From Flavobacteriales bacterium (lineage in GTDB: Bacteria; Bacteroidota; Bacteroidia; Flavobacteriales_D; Sanyastnellaceae), in NCBI GenBank assembly GCA_027491075.1, contig JAIXWX010000006.1:38105-102104 (forward strand): a DNA stretch of 64,000 nt. Reading direction: 5' to 3'. The notes beneath the pieces were generated by a model. It saw only the letters and a program-made list of their open reading frames with translations. It was not told the DNA's origin and did no database searches. Below are positions 44,401 to 52,985 of the stretch, in pieces. Made by a program: the position numbers and the translations under genes. Numbering within the stretch: the first letter of the stretch is position 1; each line of letters starts with the position of its first letter.

Positions 44401-44767
44401 AGACCCACTGTTGATTTATAAATTGGAGAGTTATAATCTCTTCAAAGAAATGATTACCAAAACCAATGGTGATATTGCAAACTTCTTATTGACTTGTCAA
44501 TTGCCAAAAGGAAATACGGAAGTAAGGCAAGCACCTTCTCCCCGACAAGAACAGCGTGTACAAACCAGTAAGGCGGATTCTATGAATTTGAATGAGCGAG
44601 TGAGTGCTGCAAATCGCGGTGGAATGTCCAGTCAAGGCTCTCCAATGCCTCAGGGTCCTCCACCAAAACAAGAGCCTGTTAAGGCGGAAGCAAAAGTGGG
44701 CCGCAACGACCCTTGTCCTTGCGGATCAGGAAAGAAATACAAGAATTGTCACGGAACAGAAGCGTAA
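41411..44767 (+). CDS. secA: Preprotein translocase ATPase SecA
   Basis: The motor that drives proteins through SecYEG. Its 1118 residues exceed the ~900 of E. coli because of an inserted helical segment at about 320-470, usual in Bacteroidota. NBD1 has [14 protein letters not shown] and [20 protein letters not shown]; NBD2 has [14 protein letters not shown] and [14 protein letters not shown]. The C-terminus ends with the zinc-binding [14 protein letters not shown], which contacts SecB and lipids. The stop codon is inside a stem-loop shared with the convergent ABC-F gene. secG lies at 61185. Confidence 0.98.
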   Translation: [1118 protein letters not shown]

Positions 44768-44794
44768 AGGGAATTAATTATTCCCTAACGCTTC
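44759..44794. terminator. Stem-loop spanning both stop codons of secA and the ABC-F gene
   Basis: The arms GAAGCGT (44759-44765)/ACGCTTC (44788-44794) and AGGGAAT (44768-44774)/ATTCCCT (44780-44786) pair, separated by a small internal loop and closed by a TAATT loop. Both stop codons lie within it. There is no T run on either strand, so it may protect or define 3' ends rather than terminate by itself. Confidence 0.6.
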
Positions 44795-46711
44795 CCACTC
44801 ACTATAGAGAGTTTCTACTTGTTGTTTGAGGTTTTCGTACTTCTGTAAGGTGGATTGTGACTGCTGCGTGTTGGTATAATCCAGCTTGGACAACTCCACT
44901 TCCATTGATTTCAACTCAGCTTCTTTTTGAGAAATAGATGCTTCGATTTTTTGAAGCTGATTTTGTATTTTCTTTTGTTGCTTTTCGGCTTCTTTTTGTT
45001 GTTCACGAGTCAACTCTGCAACCGAACTTTCATTCGGTTTGTTCTTATCTACTTGCTCATCTCGTTTCTTATCTACCTTGGCTCGCTCAAAGGAAGCAAT
45101 GGTTTCAGCCTTTTTCTCCTTCAAGAAATCCATCACATCACCAGGCCAAATCTTCAATCTATCGGGCTTGATTTCGTAAACGATATTGGTCAGCCCGCTC
45201 AAAAAATCTCTATCGTGAGAGACCACTAACATGGTGCCATCGTATTTCTGTAGTGCTTGTTTCAAAACCTCTTTAGACGCCAAATCCAAGTGATTCGTAG
45301 GTTCATCTAGCACAAGAAAATTATACGGTTGCAACAATAACTTACAAAATGCCAATCTCGCCTTTTCTCCTCCACTTAGCACTTTCACTTTCTTATCTAC
45401 ATCATCTCCTGAGAAAAGAAATGAGCCCAGCAGTGCGCGCACGCTTTTCCTAATCTCTCCCACCGCTTCATCATCGATTGTTTCAAAGACGGTCTTGTTT
45501 AGATCTAATGTGTCGCTTTGATTTTGTGCATAGTAACCAACACTTACTGAATACCCAGGTGTCATTTCTCCTTCAAACGACTCCTTGTTCATGATCATGC
45601 GAATCAGGGTTGATTTACCCACTCCATTCTTACCCACCAAAGCAATCTTCTCGCCTCGGTTGATTTGCATATCAAGTCCTTTAAACAAACGCAATGCACC
45701 ATAGGCCTTCCCTAGTTGATGCCCCTCCATAATGACTTTTCCTGCATGAGGAGAAGGTGGAAATTGAATCCGAACTTTCGTACCATCAAAGTCATCCACT
45801 TCAATCTTCTCAATTTTATCCAACTTCTTGATCAATGACTGAGCAAATGATGCCTTGCTCTGCTTTGCTCTAAACTTATCAATGAGTTTCTGCGTATCGT
45901 CGATGTACTTCTGCTGATTCTTCGCCGCTTGCTCCTGCTTCTCAATTTCATCCTGTCGTTGAACGAGGTACTTTGAATAAGAATATCGATAATCGTAAAT
46001 CTTTGCCTTTGATATCTCGACGGTCCTGTTGGTTACGTTGTCAAGGAATGTGCGGTCGTGAGAAATTAATACAATTGCACCATTGTATTCCACCAAAAAC
46101 TCTTCTAGCCACTCAATACTTTCAATATCTAAGTGGTTCGTTGGTTCATCCAGAAGCAACAGGTCGGGATTCTGCAAAAGAATTTTCCCAAGCTCCACCC
46201 TCATTTTCCATCCACCACTAAACTCCTTCATCGGCCTACTCAAGTCTTCACTTTTAAACCCAAGACCCTTGAGTACCTTTTCTATCTTTTCTTCAATATT
46301 TCCGCTTCCTAATAACTCCAATCGATGAGCAGCTTCGGATAACTTTTCTACTTTATCAGCATAATCATCAGAAGTATAATCATGGTGATCAGTTATTGCA
46401 TGCGTGAGCTCATCCACCAATTTGGAAAGTTCCTGCACTTCTTTGAACGCTGTTCGCGCCTCCTCATACACAGAAGCCTCTTCACTATGCTGCATTTCTT
46501 GGGGGAGATAGCCTACAGTAGTTCCTTTGGCAAAAGCTACAGTACCCTCATTGGGTCGCTGAAGACCAGCGAGCGTTTTAAGCATGGTAGATTTTCCTGC
46601 TCCATTGCGACCTACCAATCCTATTCGATCTCTTGGACCTATAAACAAAGAAACGCCAGAGAAAAGCTCTCTAGCTCCAAAATGAATAGTAAGATTGCCA
46701 ATGGTCACCAT
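44774..46711 (-). CDS. ABC-F family ATPase
   Basis: A cytosolic ABC-F protein of 645 residues with two nucleotide-binding domains and no membrane segment. Walker A motifs are GLVGRNGAGKST (domain 1) and ALVGKNGVGKST (domain 2); signature motifs are KEFSGGWKMRVELGK and KVLSGGEKARLAFCK. An interdomain linker and a C-terminal coiled coil (about 555-645, KQQKKIQNQLQKIEASI) suggest the Uup/YdiF-like housekeeping type rather than an antibiotic-resistance factor. Such proteins act on the ribosome. The KPNESSV codons include palindrome copy 3. Confidence 0.92.
   Translation of the reverse strand: MVTIGNLTIHFGARELFSGVSLFIGPRDRIGLVGRNGAGKSTMLKTLAGLQRPNEGTVAFAKGTTVGYLPQEMQHSEEASVYEEARTAFKEVQELSKLVDELTHAITDHHDYTSDDYADKVEKLSEAAHRLELLGSGNIEEKIEKVLKGLGFKSEDLSRPMKEFSGGWKMRVELGKILLQNPDLLLLDEPTNHLDIESIEWLEEFLVEYNGAIVLISHDRTFLDNVTNRTVEISKAKIYDYRYSYSKYLVQRQDEIEKQEQAAKNQQKYIDDTQKLIDKFRAKQSKASFAQSLIKKLDKIEKIEVDDFDGTKVRIQFPPSPHAGKVIMEGHQLGKAYGALRLFKGLDMQINRGEKIALVGKNGVGKSTLIRMIMNKESFEGEMTPGYSVSVGYYAQNQSDTLDLNKTVFETIDDEAVGEIRKSVRALLGSFLFSGDDVDKKVKVLSGGEKARLAFCKLLLQPYNFLVLDEPTNHLDLASKEVLKQALQKYDGTMLVVSHDRDFLSGLTNIVYEIKPDRLKIWPGDVMDFLKEKKAETIASFERAKVDKKRDEQVDKNKPNESSVAELTREQQKEAEKQQKKIQNQLQKIEASISQKEAELKSMEVELSKLDYTNTQQSQSTLQKYENLKQQVETLYSEWEALGNN
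45021..45038. repeat. Palindromic repeat ACCGAACTTTCATTCGGT, copy 3
   Basis: Identical to copy 1 at 11221. It lies within the coiled-coil linker region of the ABC-F gene and is read in another frame from that of copy 2. With copy 2 it also shares the flanks A before and TTG after. Confidence 0.75.
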
Positions 46712-46743
46712 ATTGATAAAATTCGGGGTGCAAAAGTAACCAA

Positions 46744-46776
46744 TAAAAAAGGGCGATCATTATGGACCGCCCTTTT
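46744..46776 (-). terminator. Rho-independent terminator after gldN
   Basis: Read leftward, AAAAGGGCG and CGCCCTTTT arms close a ~12-nt loop and are followed by a T-rich tract. It ends the sprF-gldKLMN transcription unit before the ABC-F gene. Confidence 0.88.
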
Positions 46777-46796
46777 ATCTCGAATTTTAAATTCTC

Positions 46797-47660
46797 TTAA
46801 TAATGCCACAAGTCATGCTCCATTGTAAAAATGTCGTTCTTGATACGCTCGCTTTCTAGCAAGGCATCAATTCCTTTAGCATAAGTAGCAATTTCACGAT
46901 TGAATACGTTGTCTTCTTTGATGATGTACCCACTAAACATTCTCTTTTGGAATAAATCATCGAAAGTCATACGCTGCGCTTCATTGTGAGCATTGTATAC
47001 TTCATTGTTGGCAAACACATAACGGCACTCAGGGAAATACAACCAAAAGAGGTCTTTCTTACCCTTTACTTCTCCATCCGCATTGGTCAACAATACGACA
47101 GGAGCAAGACCGATGATGCGCACATAACGCTCAGAACGTTGTTTATCAAACAACCAAACTTCTTTGATTTTGTAAGCAACTATATCGTCTGATGTATATG
47201 GTTCTTTATTTTCTACAGGAGTTTTTTCTCCAGTATCCAAATCTTCCTGGTAACGCAATACCACAGGATTCAATACTGAATCAACTTCCCCAGGACTCAT
47301 AGGATATCTGAACTCATCGTCCTCCTGAGTGGGGCCAAGGCTGTAGGCGGTGATGGAAAAATCATCCAGCACTCCTTTTTTGATCACATCAAATAAAGAT
47401 TTGCGATTAGCAATCTCTTCCAACGGAAGATACAACGGCTGGTTCATCTTCTGCCGGATATCAATCACTTCCCAAATGCGGCGTTCCCACATCACATCTG
47501 CTTGACGCAAGTGAGGATAAGGGATCACCTTTCTCGTTGGATTGTGTTCAGGAACGTACGCTCCATCTAGAACGGTTTGTTGTCCTGCTCCTTGAGCTGA
47601 TGCTAATGCCGAAGCAAACACCAGGGGAAGAACGATGAGATTTTTAATCGATTTTTTCAT
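46797..47660 (-). CDS. gldN: Gliding motility / type IX secretion protein GldN
   Basis: GldN (PorN) is a periplasmic component that, with GldK, forms rings at the outer membrane in the type IX secretion machine. The 287-residue protein has a signal peptide (1-22, ASAQG), then the conserved HLRQADVMWERRIWEVIDIRQKMNQPLYLP block and WLYFPECRYVFANNEVYN near the C-terminal third. It is last in the gldK-gldL-gldM-gldN run and is followed by a strong terminator. Confidence 0.95.
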   Translation of the reverse strand: MKKSIKNLIVLPLVFASALASAQGAGQQTVLDGAYVPEHNPTRKVIPYPHLRQADVMWERRIWEVIDIRQKMNQPLYLPLEEIANRKSLFDVIKKGVLDDFSITAYSLGPTQEDDEFRYPMSPGEVDSVLNPVVLRYQEDLDTGEKTPVENKEPYTSDDIVAYKIKEVWLFDKQRSERYVRIIGLAPVVLLTNADGEVKGKKDLFWLYFPECRYVFANNEVYNAHNEAQRMTFDDLFQKRMFSGYIIKEDNVFNREIATYAKGIDALLESERIKNDIFTMEHDLWHY

Positions 47661-47672
47661 GATCTCAAACTA

Positions 47673-49388
47673 TTAAACAACCTTCAAGTTGATATTGGAT
47701 AATTGACGAGTAGTTCCGTCGGGCATGTCGACCATTATCTTTTCGATAAAGATCTTTTCTCCCTTCTTCACTTTCTTCAATACTTCCTTATTTCCATCGG
47801 TGAGGGAGTTGCTCGGATTATTATATTCCTTCACACCTCCACTAGCTGTACCAATAGTAATTACGAACGACTTTGCTCTAACGGTTACATTGAAGTCAAA
47901 ATTGCTCATGTCCGCACGAATACCCGTTGCAACGGACAATTCACCTTGAGTGATGGTCGCATCGGTAGGCTTCTTACCGTTGAAAGATGGTATTGGATCT
48001 GGAATAGGCTTGATGCGGAATTCCTTGGTGCCAATGCTCTTCTTCTCTCCGTTGATCGTAGCGCTAACGCTGATTGTTGCAATCTTTTCGCCACCTGGCT
48101 TTACGTTCCATTGACCTTTTTCACCTTTACCAAATGACTGGCAACCTGAACAAGTGGCTTCAACTTGATCTTGAGATACTCCCGGAACAGAGATTTCCAC
48201 TGGATTGTCTAAACCGCGGTAAAACACGTTCATTTGAACAGGTGAAATAACCAAGGCCGGTTCTCCAACGAAGAATGGAGGAACTACAAAAGGAATGTAT
48301 TCTTCCTTGCCATCTTTCAAATATGCAATTTGTCCGCTATAGCCATGGGATCCCAAGCTCATTCCGCCGGTATTCACTTTAAAGCGACATTTACCATCTG
48401 CCTCCGATACTATTGCTTGACGACCTGAAGGATCAAAAACTGCAGGAGCATTCTCACCTTTATACTCGCCCCCCATGTACACTTTCGTCTGACTTGTTTT
48501 GTTAAATGCAGCCAAGTAAATCTCAGCTTCAAACTCGTCACCTCGAAGTACATAACTCTGCTTAGGAACAACAGCCACGGTTACGTCGGTAAATTTCAAG
48601 TCAGAAGCATTGATACCTTGAGCAAGCGACACTGCCACGTTGTTCTTAGCATTCATTACGTCCGTTTGAATTTTCGCCAAATTCGCTAACACCGCCACAA
48701 GAGGCATGTGATAGAAGTTATTGGTTTCCCAGGGTTCTGGATTGTTGTCCGCGTCGCGACCAGGATTGAAAGTAAACGTGTTAATGATGGAAGCTTTCAC
48801 GTCCTCTGGCAAGGTCCAAGTTCCCAAAGAATCACCTTTGTTCACTACGATACCTGCGAGTTTATCACGGTATTCTTCCAATTTCATTCTTAATTCTTTA
48901 GCTGAAAAAGCACCATCCTTTGGAGATTGTGGTTCAGATCCTACTAGAAGAGAAGTGTTATTCTGATTCTCGTCAGGAGTAGTTACCACCAAAGAACTGT
49001 CTGCGTCCTTATAATCCGGGTAAATTGCTTTTCCATTGGCCATGAATTTCTCAAAGCCTTCGCCGTCTGCGTTACCTTCCATGGAAGAGGCCATTACACG
49101 CGCCTTCATTTCTTCAATGTAGGCCATCATGGCATCCGCCCATTGATCCAATTCTACTACCTTCTGTTGAAATGGAACTGCTTTAGCTCCTTCAGTAGAA
49201 GAGTTGATTGCATCAATTGTGGCTTGAGACTTCTGCTCTAGAATTTCATTGGTTTTACCCAAACCTTTATTGATTTGGATAAACGCGTTCAATACATCTT
49301 TTGAAATGTTCATCGCAAGAAGAGCGGTGAGTACTAGGTACATCATACCGATCATCTTCTGTCTGGGGGTTTCCTTACCGCCTGCCAT
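47673..49388 (-). CDS. gldM: Gliding motility / type IX secretion protein GldM
   Basis: GldM (PorM) pairs with GldL to form the proton-driven motor of the system and reaches through the periplasm. The 571-residue protein has KETPRQKMIGMMYLVLTALLAMN, containing the single N-terminal membrane helix (about 13-31), then a long helical region and several beta-sandwich domains. The C-terminal portion, with CSGCQSFGKGEKG and repeated strands, corresponds to the domains that touch GldKN. It lies between gldL and gldN. Confidence 0.96.
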   Translation of the reverse strand: MAGGKETPRQKMIGMMYLVLTALLAMNISKDVLNAFIQINKGLGKTNEILEQKSQATIDAINSSTEGAKAVPFQQKVVELDQWADAMMAYIEEMKARVMASSMEGNADGEGFEKFMANGKAIYPDYKDADSSLVVTTPDENQNNTSLLVGSEPQSPKDGAFSAKELRMKLEEYRDKLAGIVVNKGDSLGTWTLPEDVKASIINTFTFNPGRDADNNPEPWETNNFYHMPLVAVLANLAKIQTDVMNAKNNVAVSLAQGINASDLKFTDVTVAVVPKQSYVLRGDEFEAEIYLAAFNKTSQTKVYMGGEYKGENAPAVFDPSGRQAIVSEADGKCRFKVNTGGMSLGSHGYSGQIAYLKDGKEEYIPFVVPPFFVGEPALVISPVQMNVFYRGLDNPVEISVPGVSQDQVEATCSGCQSFGKGEKGQWNVKPGGEKIATISVSATINGEKKSIGTKEFRIKPIPDPIPSFNGKKPTDATITQGELSVATGIRADMSNFDFNVTVRAKSFVITIGTASGGVKEYNNPSNSLTDGNKEVLKKVKKGEKIFIEKIMVDMPDGTTRQLSNINLKVV

Positions 49389-49457
49389 CTTTTTTGTATT
49401 ATTTAATAGGGTTAATCTTTGTTAGAGAGGCTAATTATTTAGCACGTTCAACATTGA

Positions 49458-50273
49458 TTATTGGCGGGCAGTACCCATTGCGTTAAGCATATTGCTGTAC
49501 ACCGTGTTAAGTGCCTTCAAGTTTGTAGCAAGCTCAGCGATGTTCTCTTTGTAAACACGAGTATCTTCAACAGAATCCGCAAGATTTTTTACAAGAGATG
49601 ACATATCACCAAACATTACTCGTGTCTTTTCGAGCTCTGTCAACTGGAGTTCATACATATTATTCAATGCAGAGAGATTCTCTGTCATTTTCTGCAAGTG
49701 AGCGCCTGCGGCTTTTCCTTCGTCAGCATGAGAAGTAAGACCCGTAAGTGTTTCAGAGGCCGCAGCATAGGTATCAGCCAATACTGAAACTTTATCTGAA
49801 GCTGTTCTCAATGAAGAAGCGTATTCAGTTGATGCTGCTGCAGCTTCCGTAGAATCTGCCATTTGTCGAGCATTTGAACTAAATGTGCGCATTCCGTCAC
49901 CAAGACTAGCGATCAATTCAGGTTCAATCTTCGCCTCTGCCAACATATTATCTAATTGCGCAGAAAGACTTCCACCTGCTCCACCACTGCTAATTCCAGT
50001 GCGCTTGTTTTTGTTTTCTTCTTTCACCAATTTCTTTTGCTCATCTGGCATAGCCAATTCTGGATACACCAAGGACCAATCTGGTTCTTCGTGCAATGGT
50101 TCGAATGCAGAGAAGAAGAAGATTACTGCCTCTGTAGACAGACCCAATACGAGAAATGCTGATGCTCCAGGCCAGTGCTGGATTTTAAACATCGCACCGA
50201 TAATTACTACGGCCGCTCCAATTCCATAGAGCTTTGCCATGAACTTTTTCCAGGCTTTACTTCCAGGTTTCAT
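49458..50273 (-). CDS. gldL: Gliding motility / type IX secretion protein GldL
   Basis: GldL (PorL) is the inner-membrane part of the rotary motor with GldM. The 271-residue protein has two membrane helices near the N-terminus: YGIGAAVVIIGAMFKI and ASAFLVLGLSTEAVIFFFSAFE. The segment IQHWPG joins them, and glutamates in the second helix could carry protons. A long cytoplasmic helical tail follows. It is between gldK and gldM with short spacers. Confidence 0.95.
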   Translation of the reverse strand: MKPGSKAWKKFMAKLYGIGAAVVIIGAMFKIQHWPGASAFLVLGLSTEAVIFFFSAFEPLHEEPDWSLVYPELAMPDEQKKLVKEENKNKRTGISSGGAGGSLSAQLDNMLAEAKIEPELIASLGDGMRTFSSNARQMADSTEAAAASTEYASSLRTASDKVSVLADTYAAASETLTGLTSHADEGKAAGAHLQKMTENLSALNNMYELQLTELEKTRVMFGDMSSLVKNLADSVEDTRVYKENIAELATNLKALNTVYSNMLNAMGTARQ

Positions 50274-50320
50274 TTTACTTTACTTGCTTGTTGGTTTATT
50301 GAATGGTTTATTTTGAGGCC

Positions 50321-51703
50321 TTATTCAGAAGGTTCGTTGAAATCTTCAGGAGATACATTCTTTCCTCGTCCTAAGTAACTCATTACACTGCGGAATCCAA
50401 TATAGGACTTCGCTGTATCCTGATACTCATAAGAACGGGTACTAGTTTGTATGAAATACCCAATGTCCTTCCAGCTGCCGCCGCGAATCACTTTTCGCTT
50501 CATGCTGGGGGGATCTTCAACGTTTGCACGATACTCGTATTCCGGAGACATATCGTGTGTAAACTCGTACACAGACTCATCATACGCCGTATTGGTCCAT
50601 TCTGACACGTTTCCAGCCATGTTGAACAAACCGTAATTATTCGGTGAATATGATGCAATCGGTACAGTGTAACAGCCATTGTCTTCAACGTAGTCACCTC
50701 TCATTGGCTTAAAGTTAGCCAAAGGACATCCGAGGTTGTTTCGGATGTATGGACCTCCCCAAGGATATGGAGAAAGCTCTAGTCCTCCGCGAGAAGCATA
50801 TTCCCATTCTGCTTCAGAAGGTAATCTGAAACGTTGAACAAACGTCTCTCCCACTTTCATTTTGTAGTCATTGAGAATTTGAGTTCTCCATGCATTGAAG
50901 GCTATTGTTTGTCCCCATGAAACTCCTACTACAGGATAGTCATCATAAGCAGGGTGCCAGAAATAGGTTTCTGAAAGGGGCTCATTGAATCCGTAAGTGA
51001 AGTCATGAATCCAACACAATGTGTCAGGATAAACGGGAATCGCTTCTTTAATTACAAATTGAGAGCGATCACTATGACCTCTCACCGAATGGAGCTGATT
51101 CAATTGGTTTACCTCACCAAATTCCTCGTCTTTACCAGCTTTGTTAGCGGCGCTCTTCAAATCTATCCACCAATAAGTGTAGAGTAACTTGCGCGTATCC
51201 ACTTCCGTCTTATTGTAAAAACGATCCGCTCCTTGGAGGTAGAATTCATTGAAAATAAGTTCGTAAACCTCCTCATTTTCCATGTCTATTTCATCCTCCC
51301 AATTGAGAAGATAGCCCTTGTCGATAAGGCCTTCCAATTCGCGACCAGTGTTCGGATCTTCGGTCACAGCGAAACCTTCAATTTCGTTTTGAGCGAGCAG
51401 GTCTCTCATCAGAGAGTCACGCACGTAATAAACGAACTGACGATACTCGTTATTCGAGATCTCATGTTGGTCAATGTAAAATGCCGGCAGCGTAATAGTC
51501 TTGGATCGAGCATTCAAAGCGTATGGAACGTCTTGATCGCTTGGACCCATTGTAAAAGAGCCGAAGTGAATGTAGTTCATGCCATATGGGTTCACCTGCA
51601 CCCATTCTTCTCGGGGATAAACTCCCACCAACTCTCCTCGGGGACCCGAGTAACAACTGGCAAGGGCAACTACAACTAAAAGATAAAACAACGATTTTTT
51701 CAT
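50321..51703 (-). CDS. gldK: Gliding motility lipoprotein GldK
   Basis: GldK (PorK) is an outer-membrane lipoprotein of the type IX machine with a formylglycine-generating-enzyme-like (SUMF1) fold. The 460-residue protein has the lipobox ALASC (Cys17) and FGE-like motifs such as FYIDQHEISNNEYRQFVYY, GVSWGQTIAFNAWRTQIL, RFRLPSEAEWEYASRGG, NMAGNVSEWTNTAYD and RVIRGGSWKDIG. It is a structural homologue without known enzymatic activity. It begins the gldKLMN run after the PorP/SprF-like gene. Confidence 0.96.
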   Translation of the reverse strand: MKKSLFYLLVVVALASCYSGPRGELVGVYPREEWVQVNPYGMNYIHFGSFTMGPSDQDVPYALNARSKTITLPAFYIDQHEISNNEYRQFVYYVRDSLMRDLLAQNEIEGFAVTEDPNTGRELEGLIDKGYLLNWEDEIDMENEEVYELIFNEFYLQGADRFYNKTEVDTRKLLYTYWWIDLKSAANKAGKDEEFGEVNQLNQLHSVRGHSDRSQFVIKEAIPVYPDTLCWIHDFTYGFNEPLSETYFWHPAYDDYPVVGVSWGQTIAFNAWRTQILNDYKMKVGETFVQRFRLPSEAEWEYASRGGLELSPYPWGGPYIRNNLGCPLANFKPMRGDYVEDNGCYTVPIASYSPNNYGLFNMAGNVSEWTNTAYDESVYEFTHDMSPEYEYRANVEDPPSMKRKVIRGGSWKDIGYFIQTSTRSYEYQDTAKSYIGFRSVMSYLGRGKNVSPEDFNEPSE

Positions 51704-51820
51704 GATTTCCTTTTTTAGTAACGCAACTTCACTTGAGTGGGGTTCATACTAAAACTTTTAACTTCTAAAGGCAGGTTCTTCTTGTTTACGTGGGTATAAC
51801 TTGAAGGGTTACAATTTATT

Positions 51821-52792
51821 TTACAGGAAGCGTGGGTTGTTATGACGTATGCGGATTGGAGTAGTCTCCATTTTCATACAATAAGTCACAAAAAACTCCA
51901 CAGATCCTGATGTATATGTTCTGAGCTCAGAAGTTGTAATATCATAGGTAAGTCCAAGTCTTATATTTGAATTGGTAGTAGTTCTACCATTATTGCTGTT
52001 CTTTGGAGCAAACTTATATTCCAATCCCGCCATTGGAGCGATTGCATCTGTAGGACGGAACGTCAAACCACCAAAAACCAAATCATTATAAATTACATTG
52101 GCATTCAGATCATATGCTGGAGGTGCTCCAAGGTCTGTTTTAATTAATGCATTGGTTCTCATAGTCAATGGACCTGAACCAAGCGGGAAGTTCACACCTC
52201 CCATAATGTACGCATGCGGAGAAGACTTGAAATTCAAATTATCCATTGTAGGCGCAGTCAAGTGAGTTGCACTGATACCTACGTAATACTTGTTTGGCTT
52301 TGAGATCATCGCACCAAAACCCAAGTCAAATGAAGTCTGAGCTATTTCGCTATCTGGAATAGCATCGTCTTGTCTGAAATCGTCTATAGCGATCCATTCA
52401 TTTCCGAGACTCTTATTTAAGAATCCCAAGCTCAACCCAAGGCTCAACGTATGTCCGCTCAAATCAAACTTAGGAGCGAAGTGCAAACGGAAAACATTGT
52501 TGGTTTCTTGACCAAGACGATCGTTGAAGAAAGTTAATCCAGCACCCGCTTGAAACTTATCAGTGACATTAAAGAGTCCACTATAGTTAAACATCATCGT
52601 CTTTGGTGCTCTTTCAAAACCAGTCCACTGGTTTCTATAAAACAAGGAACCACAATGGCAATCGTCCATTCCCACTGCACCGGGATTAAAACTTTGCTTG
52701 TCGAACATCCAAAACGTCATTTGCGGATCTTGTTGAGCAAACAACGGCAAGGAGAACAAAGATACAATAGCGATAAGTAAACTCTTCTTCAT
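51821..52792 (-). CDS. PorP/SprF-family type IX secretion membrane protein
   Basis: An outer-membrane barrel of the PorP/SprF family that links adhesins and cargo to the gliding machinery. From the ATG at 52792 (MKKSLLIAIVSLF signal peptide; an ATG 12 bp earlier is possible) it has 323 residues. The family signature is QQDPQMTFWMFDKQSFNPGAVGM at the mature N-terminus, followed by SLFYRNQWTGFERAP. The adjacent gldK follows 118 bp downstream. Its promoter candidate is at 52851-52880. Confidence 0.93.
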   Translation of the reverse strand: MKKSLLIAIVSLFSLPLFAQQDPQMTFWMFDKQSFNPGAVGMDDCHCGSLFYRNQWTGFERAPKTMMFNYSGLFNVTDKFQAGAGLTFFNDRLGQETNNVFRLHFAPKFDLSGHTLSLGLSLGFLNKSLGNEWIAIDDFRQDDAIPDSEIAQTSFDLGFGAMISKPNKYYVGISATHLTAPTMDNLNFKSSPHAYIMGGVNFPLGSGPLTMRTNALIKTDLGAPPAYDLNANVIYNDLVFGGLTFRPTDAIAPMAGLEYKFAPKNSNNGRTTTNSNIRLGLTYDITTSELRTYTSGSVEFFVTYCMKMETTPIRIRHNNPRFL

Positions 52793-52850
52793 ACTCGGTT
52801 TCAATGGGTTACGCTTTCTAATTGGTATGTAGGTACGTTTTCGAAAGTCG

Positions 52851-52880
52851 CTAAAGTAGTAACTTTTTCAACAGAACAAA
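52851..52880 (-). promoter_or_regulatory. Candidate promoter of the sprF-gldKLMN operon
   Basis: On the minus strand TTTG (52877-52880), an 18-bp spacer and TACTTTAG (52851-52858) approximate the consensus, with one mismatch in the -7 box. The leader would be about 55 nt. Confidence 0.35.
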
Positions 52881-52985
52881 AAAAATTTCATGTTTAACCC
52901 TATGAAAATAGTGCTTTTTTTTGTGGTTAATAACTTTATTGTTGAACCCTAAATAGGTTAAACTACTGTGATTCAAAAATTTACG

